From: Georgenia sp. TF02-10
GTDB lineage: Bacteria; Actinomycetota; Actinomycetes; Actinomycetales; Actinomycetaceae
Direction of reading: 5' to 3'
Assembly (NCBI RefSeq): GCF_022759505.1
Contig: NZ_CP094289.1
Span: 1,302,001-1,366,000 of the forward strand
Length of the DNA stretch: 64,000 bases
The notes under the pieces are model-generated. The model ran no database searches. It was not told where the DNA came from and saw nothing but the letters and a program-made list of their open reading frames with translations. Shown here one piece after another: positions 25,375-32,809 of the stretch. The translations under genes and the position numbers were made by a program. Each line of letters opens with the position of its first letter. Positions within the stretch are counted from its first letter, which is position 1.

Positions 25375-28361
25375 CCATCCCGCTCGGTCCGCCGGCCCCC
25401 CGCGGCGGTGACGCCCAGGCCCATGCCGGCGAGCCCGCCGCCGGCACGCCGGCGCCCGCGGCCCGGACCGCGGGACCCGCTGCCCGGACCGCCGGGCCCG
25501 CCGTCGACGGCACCCGGACCGCCGGGCCCGCCGTCGACGGCGCCCGCACCGCCGGCCCCGCCGGCGGCGCCGCCCGCCCCGCGGGCGGCCCAGGAGGCCC
25601 GCCGCCCCGCGGCCTGGACCGGCGCACCTGGCACGTGCGCGCCAACGCCGTCGTGGTGGCCTGGTTCCTCGCCGCCTTCGTCGTGGCCGTCGCGCACCGC
25701 TGGGTGCCGGGGTCCACCTGGCTCCTCACCCACCTGATGCTGCTCGGCGCGGTGACCTCCGCGATCCTGATCTGGTCCAGCCACTTCGCCGACACCCTGC
25801 TCGCCCGCCCCGCCCCGGGCGGGCAGCGGTTCATGGTGGCGCGCCTGGCCGCGCACAACGTCGGCGCGGTCGCGGTCATCGCCGGCGTCTCGACCGGGCA
25901 GGACGTGCTCACCACCGCCGGCGGCGCGGCGGTGGCGGCGGTCGGCCTGACCCACGGCGTGGTGATCCTGCGGCAGCGGCGCGGGGCAGTCATGGCCCGC
26001 TTCGGCGCGTTGTCCCTGTACTACGTGGCCGCCGTCGTCGCCCTGGCGATCGGCGCCGGGTTCGGGGTCCGGCTGGCGGGGCCGAGCACCGACGCGACGG
26101 CGCAGGCCGGGACGTACGTCGGGCACGTGGGCACGATGCTGCTGGGCTTCGTCGGCCTGACCGTGCTCGGCACCCTGGTGGTGCTCTGGCCGACCATGCT
26201 GCGCACGAAGATGGTGCCCGGCGCGCCGCTGGCCGCCGGCCGGGCGCTCTGGGTCCTCGGCGGCGCGGTGCTGCTGGTGGCCGCCGGGGCGCTGGTCCGG
26301 GTGGCGCCGGTGGTGCTGGCCGGGACGCTCGGCTACCTGGTCGGCCTGGGTCTGCTGGTCCGGCCGATGGTGACGATCGCCCGGACCAAGCCGCCGCGCT
26401 CCTTCGCCACCCTCTCCGCGGCGGCCGCCGTCGCCTGGCTGGCGCTGTGCGTGCTCACCCTCGGCGTCACGGTGGTCGCCGCGCCCGACTGGCCCACCGC
26501 CGTCGAGCGGCTCGGCGTGCTGCGGGCGCCGTTCGCCGTGGGCTTCGCCGGTCAGGTCCTGCTCGGCGCGCTCAGCTACCTCGCGCCGGTGATGCTCGGC
26601 GGCGGGCCCTCCGTGGTGCGCGCGGTGACCGCGGAGATGGACCGGGCCGCCGTCGCCCGCGTGGTCGCCCTCAACCTGTGCCTGGTGCTGTTCGTGGCCC
26701 CGGTGCCGTCCCTGGTCCGGGTCACGACGTCGCTGCTCGGGCTGGCCGTGCTGACCACTTTCCTCGTGCTGCTCGCCCGGGCGGTCCTGGCCCGCGGGCG
26801 CACGCTGCGCCAGCGGTCCGGGGACGTGCTGACCACGGACATCCCGACCGGGCCGCCGGCGGTGCGCCGCCGGCTGGGCGGGCCCTGGGGGGTGGGTGCG
26901 GTCGCGCTCGCGGTGGTGCTCGGGGTGGCCGGGGACCCGGCCGCCGCGGGGCTGGGGGCCGGCACGGCGGCCGCCGACGTCCCCGCGACCGGGGAGACCA
27001 CCACGGTGGAGGTGGGCGTGTCCGGGATGCGGTTCACCCCGGCGGTCATCGAGGTGCCCGCCGGGAACGAGCTCGTCATCGAGCTGACCAACACCGGCAG
27101 CGACGTCCACGACCTGGTGCTGGAGACCGGGGCGACCAGCGGCCGGCTCAGCGTGGGGGAGTCCGCCACGGTCGACGTCGGGGTGGTCGGCCGGGACCTG
27201 GACGGCTGGTGCTCGGTGGCCGGGCACCGGCAGATGGGGATGACGCTCCAGGTGGTCGCGGTGGGTGCGGCCGGCGGGGCGGCCGACGGCGCGGGTGCGG
27301 CTGACGGTGCGGGTGGCGCAGGCGACGCGGGTGCGGCCGCCGATTACGGCGCGGGTGCGGCCGCCGGCGGTGCGGCCGACGGCGGGGCCCATGCCGGGCA
27401 CGACTCCGGGGGCGGCGACGACGGTGACGGCTCCACGGGTGGCGACGGCACCCGGGCCGACGGCGCGGCCCGGCTGGTGGACCTGCAGGCCGAGCCGGGC
27501 GAGGGCTTCGTCGCCCACGACCCGGTCCTGCCGCCCGCCCCGGCCGCCGAGGTGCACGAGGTGACCCTGACGGTCGGCGAGGTGGCCGCGGAGGTGGCGC
27601 CCGGCGTCGTCCAGGAGCGGTGGGCCTACGACGGCGCCGCACCCGGCCCGACCCTGCGCGGGAAGGTGGGCGACGTCTTCGAGGTCACCCTGGTCAACGA
27701 CGGCAGCATCGGGCACTCCATCGACTTCCACGCCGGCGCGCTGGCCCCGGACGGCCCGATGCGCACCATCGCGCCCGGGGAGACCCTGACCTACCGCTTC
27801 ACCGCCGCCCGCAGCGGGATCTGGCTCTACCACTGCTCGACGATGCCGATGTCGATGCACCTGGCCAACGGCATGTTCGGCGCGGTGATCATCGACCCGC
27901 CGACCCTGGAGCCGGTGGACCGCGAGTACGTGCTCGTCCAGTCCGAGGTCTACCTCGGCGACGTCGGCGGCCCCGCCGACGCGGCCAAGATCGCCGCGGA
28001 GGACCCGGACCTGGTGGTCTTCAACGGCTACGCCAACCAGTACGACCACCAGCGGCTGGCGGCGCGGGCGGGGGAGACCGTCCGGGTCTGGGTGCTGGCC
28101 GCCGGGCCGAGCCGGGGCAGCTCCTTCCACGTGGTGGGCGGGCAGTTCGAGACGGTCTACACCGAGGGCAGGTACCTCCTCGGTGGGCCGGACGGCGCCG
28201 GCGGGGACCCCACGGGCGGCGCGCAGGTGCTGCCGCTGACGGCGGCGCAGGGCGGGTTCGTCGAGCTGACCTTCCCCGAGGCCGGCAGCTACCCCTTCGT
28301 CAGCCACTCCTTCGTCGACGCCGAGCGCGGCGCGCACGGGTTCTTCGCGGTGACCGAGTAA
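25371..28361 (+). CDS. nirK: membrane-cupredoxin-copper nitrite reductase fusion
   Basis: A 996-residue three-part protein predicted to reduce nitrite to NO at the outer membrane face. Residues 1-85 are Ala/Pro/Thr repeats. 90-490 is a multi-helix domain with His-containing helices like the preceding NnrS-like protein. A further hydrophobic segment lies at about 503-530. 543-633 is a cupredoxin with a full type 1 copper set (H580, C614, H619, M622 or M624). 703-996 is a two-domain CuNIR: H782, C822, H830 and M835 for type 1 copper; H787, H821 and H979 for type 2; catalytic D785 and H920. An Ala/Gly/Asp linker (633-700) joins the cupredoxin and CuNIR. Start GTG 25371 follows GGAGG and overlaps the previous stop. 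The fused cupredoxin is probably the built-in electron donor. Confidence 0.88.
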   Translation: MTIPLGPPAPRGGDAQAHAGEPAAGTPAPAARTAGPAARTAGPAVDGTRTAGPAVDGARTAGPAGGAARPAGGPGGPPPRGLDRRTWHVRANAVVVAWFLAAFVVAVAHRWVPGSTWLLTHLMLLGAVTSAILIWSSHFADTLLARPAPGGQRFMVARLAAHNVGAVAVIAGVSTGQDVLTTAGGAAVAAVGLTHGVVILRQRRGAVMARFGALSLYYVAAVVALAIGAGFGVRLAGPSTDATAQAGTYVGHVGTMLLGFVGLTVLGTLVVLWPTMLRTKMVPGAPLAAGRALWVLGGAVLLVAAGALVRVAPVVLAGTLGYLVGLGLLVRPMVTIARTKPPRSFATLSAAAAVAWLALCVLTLGVTVVAAPDWPTAVERLGVLRAPFAVGFAGQVLLGALSYLAPVMLGGGPSVVRAVTAEMDRAAVARVVALNLCLVLFVAPVPSLVRVTTSLLGLAVLTTFLVLLARAVLARGRTLRQRSGDVLTTDIPTGPPAVRRRLGGPWGVGAVALAVVLGVAGDPAAAGLGAGTAAADVPATGETTTVEVGVSGMRFTPAVIEVPAGNELVIELTNTGSDVHDLVLETGATSGRLSVGESATVDVGVVGRDLDGWCSVAGHRQMGMTLQVVAVGAAGGAADGAGAADGAGGAGDAGAAADYGAGAAAGGAADGGAHAGHDSGGGDDGDGSTGGDGTRADGAARLVDLQAEPGEGFVAHDPVLPPAPAAEVHEVTLTVGEVAAEVAPGVVQERWAYDGAAPGPTLRGKVGDVFEVTLVNDGSIGHSIDFHAGALAPDGPMRTIAPGETLTYRFTAARSGIWLYHCSTMPMSMHLANGMFGAVIIDPPTLEPVDREYVLVQSEVYLGDVGGPADAAKIAAEDPDLVVFNGYANQYDHQRLAARAGETVRVWVLAAGPSRGSSFHVVGGQFETVYTEGRYLLGGPDGAGGDPTGGAQVLPLTAAQGGFVELTFPEAGSYPFVSHSFVDAERGAHGFFAVTE
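25500..25559 (+). repeat. 30-bp direct repeat in the nirK 5' coding region
   Basis: Two copies of a 30-bp unit beginning GCCGTCGACGGC (25500-25529 and 25530-25559) differ at a few bases, with weaker ARTAGPA-coding copies upstream from about 25457. They encode a Pro/Ala/Thr-rich cytosolic tail ahead of the first membrane helix. Confidence 0.65.
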
Positions 28362-28434
28362 AGAGCCGACGCTGCGCCCCGGGTTCAAGGTGACCAGCCG
28401 AGGCGTGGTGCACGGCTCGCCCGCATGCTGCCGG

Positions 28435-29073
28435 TCAGACCGGGCGGCCGGCGCCGGGAGGGCGGATCATCGCCCATGTCGTCGGCCCGGCCGGCAGCGG
28501 CACCTGCGCCGTCACCTCGAAACCGAGCCGGGCGTAGAACCGCACGTTGTCCGGCAGGGAGGTCTCCAGGTACGCGACGACCCCTTCCGCCGCCGCGGCC
28601 TGGAGCCCTGGCGCGAGGACTGCCCGGCCGAGCCCGCGGCCCTGGGCCGCGGGGCGGACGCCGACCGTCCCGAGGAACCAGGTCGGCTCCGCCGGCCGGT
28701 GCGGCGCCAGGGCGTCCTCGGCGGCTGCCGCCTGCGCGGCGCGGTCCCCGGCGAGCCGCGCCAGCTCGGGGCCGAGGGCGGTGGCGGCCTCGGTCATCGG
28801 GCCGGTGGAGCGGGGGGTCGTCCAGACCGCCACGGCGCTGACGTCCTCGCTCACCCAGACGCGCCCGTGCGGCAGGCCGACCCGCTCGAGGAGCAGCCGC
28901 TGGCTCTGCGCCAGCCGGTCCGGGTAACCGTCGGCCTGGATGGTGTAGCGGGTGAAGGGGTACTCGGCGAAGGCGAGCCGGAGGGTCGTGACGGCGCGGT
29001 CGACGTCGTCCGGGCGGGCGGCGCGTACGGGCGGCCGGGCCCCGGCGGTCGGCGGCCGCAGGTTGTCGCTCAT
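28435..29073 (-). CDS. GNAT family N-acetyltransferase
   Basis: A 212-residue acetyltransferase. The acetyl-CoA loop is TVGVRPAAQGRGLGRAVLAPGL (V-x-x-x-x-Q/R-G-x-G), followed by YLETSLPDNVRFYARLGFEV, the usual C-terminal strand-helix. The N-terminus (RAARPDDVDRAVTTLRLAFAEYPFTRYTI) is typical of a GNAT group common in actinobacteria. The substrate is unknown. It is convergent with nirK (73-bp gap without a clear hairpin) and has a 33-bp repeat array upstream. Confidence 0.88.
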   Translation of the reverse strand: MSDNLRPPTAGARPPVRAARPDDVDRAVTTLRLAFAEYPFTRYTIQADGYPDRLAQSQRLLLERVGLPHGRVWVSEDVSAVAVWTTPRSTGPMTEAATALGPELARLAGDRAAQAAAAEDALAPHRPAEPTWFLGTVGVRPAAQGRGLGRAVLAPGLQAAAAEGVVAYLETSLPDNVRFYARLGFEVTAQVPLPAGPTTWAMIRPPGAGRPV

Positions 29074-29109
29074 CGCCCTCGAGGCTATCGGCCGTCCCCA
29101 TCGCCGGCG

Positions 29110-29175
29110 GCCGCCCTCGCCAGCCGCTCTGCCTCGCCGCCGGCCGCCCTCGACAACCGCTCTGCCTCGCCGCCG
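29110..29175. repeat. 33-bp tandem repeat upstream of the GNAT gene
   Basis: Two 33-bp units (29110-29142 and 29143-29175) are nearly identical, and a diverged third runs to about 29215. The array fills the gap between the GNAT start and the Erm-like stop. The unit length is a multiple of three, but no gene is supported through it. Confidence 0.7.
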
Positions 29176-29223
29176 GCCGCCCCGTTCGCCCTCGCCAGCC
29201 GCGCGTCGCCGTCGCCGGCTCCG

Positions 29224-29760
29224 TCAGCGCCCCCGGGCGCGGCCGCGTCGGACCTGCAGGACGAGCGCGTCGACGCTCGGGGCCGGGCTGAAGGCGTGGC
29301 GGGGCACCGGCCTGCCGGCGTCGACGGTGAAGCGCGGGTGCCGCCGGCGGGCGGCGGCGATGTTGCGGGCGGTATCGCGGCGGAGCACCAGGTCGGCGCT
29401 GAGGAGCAGGTCGGCCCCCAGGAGCTGCGTCACCAGCGGCCGGGCCAGGTGGAACGGCGGGTTCGCCACGACCCGGAAGGGGCGAGCCGGCAGGCGCAGG
29501 TCGCGCAGGTCCGCCTCGACGACGACGAGGTCCCGGCCGGCGAACCGGTGCCGCAGCGCCGCGGCCCGGCCGCGGTGCTGCTCCACGGCCAGCACGCGTG
29601 CCCCGCGCGCGAGCAGCGGTGCGGTGAGCGCGCCGTCCCCGGCGCCGAGGTCGAGGACGGTGTCGCCCCGGGCCACGCCGGCGTCCTCGACGACGGCGCG
29701 GGCCCAGTCAGGCCTGAGCCGGAAGTAGCTCCACCGAGAGCGCGGGGGCGCGCCGGACAC
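29224..29760 (-). CDS. Erm/KsgA-like rRNA adenine methyltransferase
   Basis: About 178 residues with the S-adenosylmethionine motif VLDLGAGDGALTAPL, acidic strand end LAVEQH, and the catalytic NPPF of adenine-N6 methyltransferases (VVANPPFHLARPLVTQLLG). AFSPAPSVDALVLQV matches the Erm family near the C-terminus. Such enzymes dimethylate 23S rRNA and can confer macrolide resistance. It is shorter than classical Erm proteins and reads SRWSYFRLRPDWA where many have GQNFL. The start is uncertain: GTG 29760 is used, and an in-frame ATG exists at 29829. A 26-codon ORF (29788 to 29708) overlaps the start in another frame. Confidence 0.72.
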   Translation of the reverse strand: MSGAPPRSRWSYFRLRPDWARAVVEDAGVARGDTVLDLGAGDGALTAPLLARGARVLAVEQHRGRAAALRHRFAGRDLVVVEADLRDLRLPARPFRVVANPPFHLARPLVTQLLGADLLLSADLVLRRDTARNIAAARRRHPRFTVDAGRPVPRHAFSPAPSVDALVLQVRRGRARGR

Positions 29761-29843
29761 GACGCACCTGGACCAGGAACATAGCCATGGCCTGGACCGT
29801 AGGCGCCGCCGCGGTAGTAGGCCAGGCATTTTCGGCCGGGGCC

Positions 29844-31310
29844 CTACCGCACGACGGCATCCTCGATGCTGTGCCGGTCGAGGAACTCGTAGACCTCGGT
29901 GTCGTCCACCCCCGGGAACGTGCCGGGCGGGAGGGCGGCGAGCAGGTGGGAGTGCGCCCGGGCGCTGGGCCAGGCGTACGCCGCCCAGCGCGCCGCCAGG
30001 TCCGCCGCCGGGCGCCGGCAGCAGGCGGGGTCCGGGCAGCTGGACCGGGCCCGCACGTCCGTCTCCCGGCCCTGGAACCACTTGGCCTGGGCGAACGGCA
30101 CGCCGACGTCGATGGCGAAGTCGCCGTCGGCGGTGCGCTCCACGTGCGTGGTGCACCAGTACGTCCCGCGGCCCATGTCCGTGTACTGGTAGTGGGTGGC
30201 GTACCGGTCCGGGTTGTGGAAGACCGCCCGGGAGGCCCAGTACCGGCACACCGTCTGCCCCTCGATGGCGCCGGTGACGTCGGTGGGGAAGGTGACGTCG
30301 TCGTTCTCGTAGGCCTTGTAGATCACCCCGTCCTCGCCGACCCGGAGGAAGTGCACCGGCAGGTCCAGGTGCTCGGTGGCCAGGTTGGTGAACCGGTGCG
30401 CGGCGGTCTCGTAGGAGACCGCGAAGACGTCGCGCAGGTCGTCGATGGCCAGGGCCTTGTTCGCCTTGGCCTCGCGCAGGAACGCCACCGCCGGCTCCTC
30501 GGGCACGAGCAGGGCGGCGGCGAAGTAGTTGGCCTCGACCCGCTGGCGCAGGAAGTCGGCGTACCCGGTGGGGTCGGCGTGCTCGAGGGCGAAGTGCCCG
30601 AGGGTCTGCAGCACGATGGTGCTCGGGTCGTGCCCGCCGCGGCTGCTCACCGGCAGGTAGATCCGGCGGTGGCGCAGGTCGGCGATGGAGCGGGTCGAGC
30701 GGGGCAGGTCCGCGGCGCGGTGCAGGGTGAAGCCCAGGTGGGTGGTGACCGCCCGGACGCCGCGCTCGGTGAGCGGGCCGCCGTCGTGCCCGACGGCGCG
30801 GGAGATCGCCGAGGCGAGGGTCTCGATGGTGCCGAAGTAGTTGTGCCGCTCCCGCATCTTCTGCCGCAGCGCGGCGTTGGCCCGGCGGGCGGCCTCGGGG
30901 GTGGCGGCCTGGACGGCGACCCGCCGGGCCAGCTCCTCGTGCAGCCCGACCAGGGCCTCCAGCACCTCGTCGGGCAGGCGGGCGCCCGGCCGGACCTCCG
31001 GCAGCCCGAGCGCCCGGTACGGCGCGCGGGCCTGCGCCTCGGCCAGCGCCAGCTCCAGCGCGGCGCGGCGGCTGGGCGGCTCCGGCCGCATCAGGTCCGC
31101 CACCGAGGACCCCAGCTCGGCGGCGATCGCGGCGAGCAGCGCCAGCCGCGGCTCGCGCCGGCCGTTCTCGATCTGGGACAGGAGCGACGGCGCCCGGTCC
31201 ACCCGCGCGGCCAGCTCGGCCAGGGTCAGGCCCCGGGCCTGCCGCGCGTGCCGGACCCGGCGACCCAGGGTGGCCAGGTCGACGGCGGGCTCGGTCGTCG
31301 TCGTCACCAT
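29844..31310 (-). CDS. ramB: RamB-like XRE/ScfR family regulator of acetate metabolism
   Basis: A 488-residue regulator. An N-terminal XRE helix-turn-helix (about 14-70, LTLAELAARVDRAPSLLSQIENGRREP) is followed by the long effector region of the short-chain fatty acyl regulator family, including an IrrE-like stretch (LQTLGHFALEHADP, VEANYFAAALLVPEEP) and a Cys-containing C-terminal region (GQTVCRYWASRAVFHNP, CPDPACCRRP). RamB controls aceA/aceB in corynebacteria and mycobacteria, and here the gene is directly divergent from aceA. The ATG at 31310 follows AGGAGGAAAG. An inverted repeat just upstream is a candidate own site. Confidence 0.9.
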   Translation of the reverse strand: MVTTTTEPAVDLATLGRRVRHARQARGLTLAELAARVDRAPSLLSQIENGRREPRLALLAAIAAELGSSVADLMRPEPPSRRAALELALAEAQARAPYRALGLPEVRPGARLPDEVLEALVGLHEELARRVAVQAATPEAARRANAALRQKMRERHNYFGTIETLASAISRAVGHDGGPLTERGVRAVTTHLGFTLHRAADLPRSTRSIADLRHRRIYLPVSSRGGHDPSTIVLQTLGHFALEHADPTGYADFLRQRVEANYFAAALLVPEEPAVAFLREAKANKALAIDDLRDVFAVSYETAAHRFTNLATEHLDLPVHFLRVGEDGVIYKAYENDDVTFPTDVTGAIEGQTVCRYWASRAVFHNPDRYATHYQYTDMGRGTYWCTTHVERTADGDFAIDVGVPFAQAKWFQGRETDVRARSSCPDPACCRRPAADLAARWAAYAWPSARAHSHLLAALPPGTFPGVDDTEVYEFLDRHSIEDAVVR

Positions 31311-31320
31311 CTTTCCTCCT

Positions 31321-31344
31321 GGTGAAGATCAGCAGAACTTCACC
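31321..31344. promoter_or_regulatory. inverted repeat between ramB and aceA
   Basis: GGTGAAG (31321-31327) and CTTCACC (31338-31344) are perfect 7-bp arms with 10 bp between. The right arm sits in AGAACTTCACC, resembling the AAACTTTG-type RamB boxes known in corynebacteria. It abuts the ramB ribosome-binding site, about 95 bp before aceA. Confidence 0.5.
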
Positions 31345-31439
31345 CAGGGTAGCCCTCCCTGTGGTGCAGGTCACGGACGGAAGGTGCTGTCACGACGACG
31401 CACCCGCGAGGATGCCCCCGCACCGAAGGAGCAGCGAGC

Positions 31440-32792
31440 ATGACCACCACGCCGACCCGCCCCGCCACCCCCGCCGGCACCGGCACGACCACCCGGACGG
31501 ACGCCCGGCCGCCCGCCGAGCGGATCCGGGAGGAGGCCGAGGCGCTGGCCCGGACCTGGGAGACCGACCCGCGGTGGGCCGGCATCACCCGCACCTACTC
31601 CGCGGAGGAGGTGGTCCGGCTGCGCGGCAGCGTCCGGGAGGAGCACACCCTGGCCCGGCGCGGCGCCGAGCGGCTGTGGGACCTCCTCACCTCCACCGAC
31701 TACGTCGCCGCACTCGGCGCGATGACCGGCAACCAGGCGGTGCAGATGGTCCGCGCCGGCCTGCAGGCCATCTACCTCTCCGGCTGGCAGGTCGCCGGGG
31801 ACGCCAACACCGCCGGCGAGACCTACCCCGACCAGTCCCTCTACCCGGTGGACTCGGTGCCCACCGTGGTGCGCCGGATCAACAACGCGCTGCGCCGCGC
31901 CGACCAGATCACCTTCGCCGAGGGCAGCGACCCCGGCTTCGACTGGTTCGCGCCCATCGTCGCCGACGCCGAGGCCGGCTTCGGCGGCCCGCTCAACGCC
32001 TACGAGCTCGCCCGGGCAATGATCAACGCCGGCGCCGCCGGCATCCACTACGAGGACCAGCTGGCCGCGGAGAAGAAGTGCGGCCACCTCGGCGGCAAGG
32101 TCCTGGTGCCGACCCGCCAGCACGTGCGGACCCTCAGCGCCGCCCGGCTCGCGGCCGACGTCGCCGACGTCCCGACGGTCATCGTGGCGCGCACCGACGC
32201 CCTCGGCGCCAACCTCATCACCTCCGACGTCGACCCCACCGACCGGCCCTTCCTCACCGGCGAGCGCACCGCCGAGGGCTTCTACCGCACCACCCCCGGG
32301 CCCGAGCCGGTCATCGCCCGGGTGCTCGAGTACGCCAGGTACGCCGACCTGCTCTGGGTGGAGACCGCCACCCCCGACCTCGACCTGGCCCGGCGGGTGG
32401 CCGAGGCGGTCCACGAGCGCTTCCCGGGGAAGATGCTCGCCTACAACTGCTCGCCGTCGTTCAACTGGCGCGCGCACCTGGACGAGGACCAGATCGCCGC
32501 GTTCCAGCGCGAGCTCGGCGCGCTGGGCTACAAGTTCCAGTTCATCACCCTGGCCGGCTTCCACCAGCTCAGCTACGGCATGTTCGATCTCGCCCGCGGC
32601 TACGCCGCCCGGGGGATGAGCGCCTACGTCGAGCTCCAGCAGAAGGAGCTGGCCGCCGAGGCCGACGGCTACACCGCCACCCGGCACCAGCGCGAGGTCG
32701 GGGCCGGCTACTTCGACCTCCTCGCCACCACCATCAACCCCGACTCGGCGACCCTCGCGCTGCGCGGGTCCACCGAGGAGCAGCAGTTCTGA
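31440..32792 (+). CDS. aceA: isocitrate lyase
   Basis: Isocitrate lyase splits isocitrate to succinate and glyoxylate, the first glyoxylate-shunt step. The 450-residue protein has the signature [11 protein letters not shown] with catalytic C214, [33 protein letters not shown] and a C-terminal STEEQQF. The start MTTTPTRP follows GAAGGAG. It heads an aceA-aceB transcript facing ramB. Expression is expected on acetate, ethanol or fatty acids. Confidence 0.96.
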   Translation: MTTTPTRPATPAGTGTTTRTDARPPAERIREEAEALARTWETDPRWAGITRTYSAEEVVRLRGSVREEHTLARRGAERLWDLLTSTDYVAALGAMTGNQAVQMVRAGLQAIYLSGWQVAGDANTAGETYPDQSLYPVDSVPTVVRRINNALRRADQITFAEGSDPGFDWFAPIVADAEAGFGGPLNAYELARAMINAGAAGIHYEDQLAAEKKCGHLGGKVLVPTRQHVRTLSAARLAADVADVPTVIVARTDALGANLITSDVDPTDRPFLTGERTAEGFYRTTPGPEPVIARVLEYARYADLLWVETATPDLDLARRVAEAVHERFPGKMLAYNCSPSFNWRAHLDEDQIAAFQRELGALGYKFQFITLAGFHQLSYGMFDLARGYAARGMSAYVELQQKELAAEADGYTATRHQREVGAGYFDLLATTINPDSATLALRGSTEEQQF

Positions 32793-32809
32793 GCGGAAGG
32801 GACCGTGCC

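Noticed and set aside
25179-28388. Minus-strand frame of about 1070 codons opposite nirK
   Set aside because: Composition is typical of antisense reading; all copper ligands are on the plus strand.
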